Shown here: positions 62,661 through 64,000 of the stretch, in pieces | Numbering within the stretch: position 1 is the first letter of the stretch | Layout: each line of letters starts with the position of its first letter | NCBI GenBank assembly: GCA_947499565.1 | Contig: CANMOV010000004.1 | Location: forward strand, 186,001-250,000 | Direction of reading: 5' to 3' | DNA length: 64,000 nucleotides | Source of the DNA: an uncultured Croceitalea sp. | GTDB taxonomy: Bacteria; Bacteroidota; Bacteroidia; Flavobacteriales; Flavobacteriaceae | Program-made: the position numbers and the translations under genes | The notes under the pieces: model-generated | Told to the model about the DNA's origin: nothing | What the model saw: only the letters and a program-made list of their open reading frames with translations | Database searches by the model: none

Positions 62661-64000
62661 ATTGAATGATTAAGTATTTATAAAATATCTTATTATTAGG
62701 ATAATAAATGGTAACAACATATGTACCAGGGTTATACGTGTCTACACCATAAAACCTTTTCCCTAGTTTATAATCACCGTCAAAAAGTGTTATCCCAGTC
62801 AAAGAAGTAATTGTCATCCTTGCTTTTCGCTGTCGTTTGTTTTTTCTTTTCCTTTTCTTGTCTACAATTTTAAAATAGTCTGTCACAGGGTTAGGTGCGA
62901 GTCTAATCCTTCTACTCTCAGGAGGGGGAGGAGGAGCAACGGTAAATTGTAACTCATATGCCCCAATATCAAAAACATTGTTTCCTGAAGGTCGAGGATT
63001 GTTATCTAAATCATATGTAATACCCCAAGAAGATACATCTGAACCAACATCTATTAAGTCTGAGGTTTGATCTAATGCACTATAATCGTCATTAATAATA
63101 TCCATTAGTCCCAAGGTATCCATCTGTCGGGTCGTTATATTGGTATATATACGTGAAGCTGTACTATCTCTTTCGACTTTCTTGTTAAAATCAAAATAAC
63201 TCTCCTGATCTCCCTTCCAAGTATTTCCAGAAGCATGATCAGTACCAGGGTTTACTACCAAATTATTAACCATATATGTTGGTACGGTCTCTTGCGTATT
63301 AAACTTTTTAGCTGGATCTTCTGTTATTGTAATCACCGTATTATAAAAGATTCCTGAATCTCCAGGTTCTATTATAGTATTATTAGCAACATAATATCCT
63401 TCATTAGAATCATCAAATTCATGCCTATTGTGCATGAAAATTCCATGAAAATCTGGCCTCACAAGAACATTGTTATATACTTTGGTTCCACTCTCTGCAC
63501 TTATAAATTGCATTCCTTGTCCCATTCCTGGCACATATTGTTCCATATAGTTATTGTATACCTCATAAATACCACCTCCAATACTCATTGCAAAATCTTG
63601 TGCAAAAACACTTTCTGTTCCACTATTATAAATATGGTTGTTACGAATTTTGCCATTTTCCCTTACCAGATTCACTTGTATACCATCCCAAGCGGTATTT
63701 TCTAAAACATTGTTATAGATATCTACATTTTCCAGCCAATGTCCAAAAATCAGCGAGCCATTGCAGCTACGATTTGATTCCACTTTATAGCCACCAGTAT
63801 AACCAATATAAATGCCTTCCGCACCTGTATCATGTATATAATTATCATGAATACTTAAATTCTTCAAGATATAGCCATTAGCTCTCCATGTATCAGGATT
63901 ACTGCAACTTGGATCAGTTTTGGCCATAATTCCAGCAAAACCAGTACTCTCTATCTCAATATGGTCTATTTCAAAATCCGAACTTAAATCTTCTATACCA
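62659..64000 (-). CDS. right-handed beta-helix protein with T9SS sorting domain (5' end beyond window)
   Basis: The frame is open from the right edge to the stop at 62659. A Met at 63927 is only internal, because sensible beta-helix sequence (DFEIDHIEIESTGFAG) continues upstream of it. At least 447 residues are visible. The first about 300 are parallel beta-helix coils (IHDNYIHDTGAEGIYIG, NVDIYNNVLENTAWDG, VYNNYMEQ). A type A T9SS C-terminal sorting domain follows: LAPNPVTDYFKI ... GTYVVTIYYPNNKIFYKYLII. It is thus secreted via PorV-type T9SS, probably a polysaccharide lyase or binding protein. The sorting domain carries an unusual run of Lys/Arg (about 15 residues). Confidence 0.88.
   Translation of the reverse strand, partial: GIEDLSSDFEIDHIEIESTGFAGIMAKTDPSCSNPDTWRANGYILKNLSIHDNYIHDTGAEGIYIGYTGGYKVESNRSCNGSLIFGHWLENVDIYNNVLENTAWDGIQVNLVRENGKIRNNHIYNSGTESVFAQDFAMSIGGGIYEVYNNYMEQYVPGMGQGMQFISAESGTKVYNNVLVRPDFHGIFMHNRHEFDDSNEGYYVANNTIIEPGDSGIFYNTVITITEDPAKKFNTQETVPTYMVNNLVVNPGTDHASGNTWKGDQESYFDFNKKVERDSTASRIYTNITTRQMDTLGLMDIINDDYSALDQTSDLIDVGSDVSSWGITYDLDNNPRPSGNNVFDIGAYELQFTVAPPPPPESRRIRLAPNPVTDYFKIVDKKRKRKNKRQRKARMTITSLTGITLFDGDYKLGKRFYGVDTYNPGTYVVTIYYPNNKIFYKYLIIQ

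Noticed and set aside
1-64000. CRISPR array, prophage, transposase or integrase
   Set aside because: No regularly spaced repeats of CRISPR size and no mobile-element proteins among the readable genes.

Overview
The window is a low-GC chromosomal segment from a member of the Bacteroidota, almost certainly the family Flavobacteriaceae. The evidence is the type IX secretion/gliding genes porV and gldJ, a SusC/SusD pair, a T9SS C-terminal sorting domain on a secreted beta-helix protein, lipoproteins with Bacteroidota-style lipoboxes, a fused Hpt-Adk protein, a PafA-type phosphatase and a TTG/TAnnTTTG-type promoter. Genus cannot be fixed from the sequence; a marine flavobacterium is a reasonable guess.

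Layout. 1-16 kb is mostly housekeeping: obgE (cut by the left edge), a 46-residue membrane protein, fused hpt-adk, purK-purE, an M3 oligopeptidase, an ECF sigma factor with a small zinc anti-sigma-like partner, a UbiA-like membrane protein, gcvP, a ketoacyl synthase III/methyltransferase/glycosyltransferase trio, two orphan membrane proteins in an AT-rich islet, and pafA. 16-28.5 kb holds an MlaE/MlaF transporter pair, a DUF389 protein, a mannose-1-phosphate guanylyltransferase, a SprT-like protein, a lipoprotein glycosidase, an SDR, an M28 peptidase, pyruvate dehydrogenase E2 and E1-alpha, and cdd. 28.5-34.2 kb holds porV, gldJ, murF, a DUF393 protein, an unusual tRNA-Val locus and queD.

34.2-50.1 kb is the most distinctive part. 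A minus-strand gene train runs CBM9-like protein, putative glycoside hydrolase, SusC, SusD, a 14-repeat FG-GAP/UnbV lipoprotein, GMC oxidoreductase, gluconate-dehydrogenase-subunit-3-like protein and a lipoprotein of the sugar phosphate isomerase/epimerase fold. It is divergent from a LytS-type kinase and LytTR regulator. It looks like a glycan or glycoside uptake locus whose periplasmic chemistry is oxidative rather than purely hydrolytic. The divergent promoter region carries two direct repeats exactly 21 bp apart, the geometry expected of a LytTR target, and a matching motif lies upstream of susC.

50.1-64 kb returns to core functions: tRNA-Val(TAC), folC, tonB-exbD-exbB, nhaD, an acyl-CoA dehydrogenase, gltB-gltD and a T9SS-exported beta-helix protein cut by the right edge.

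The best second-look items are the LytTR-controlled oxidoreductive PUL, a complete tRNA-Val gene nested between two halves of another tRNA-Val gene, the absence of porU between porV and gldJ, and twin heptanucleotide tandem arrays after purE. No CRISPR array, prophage or transposase gene was seen.
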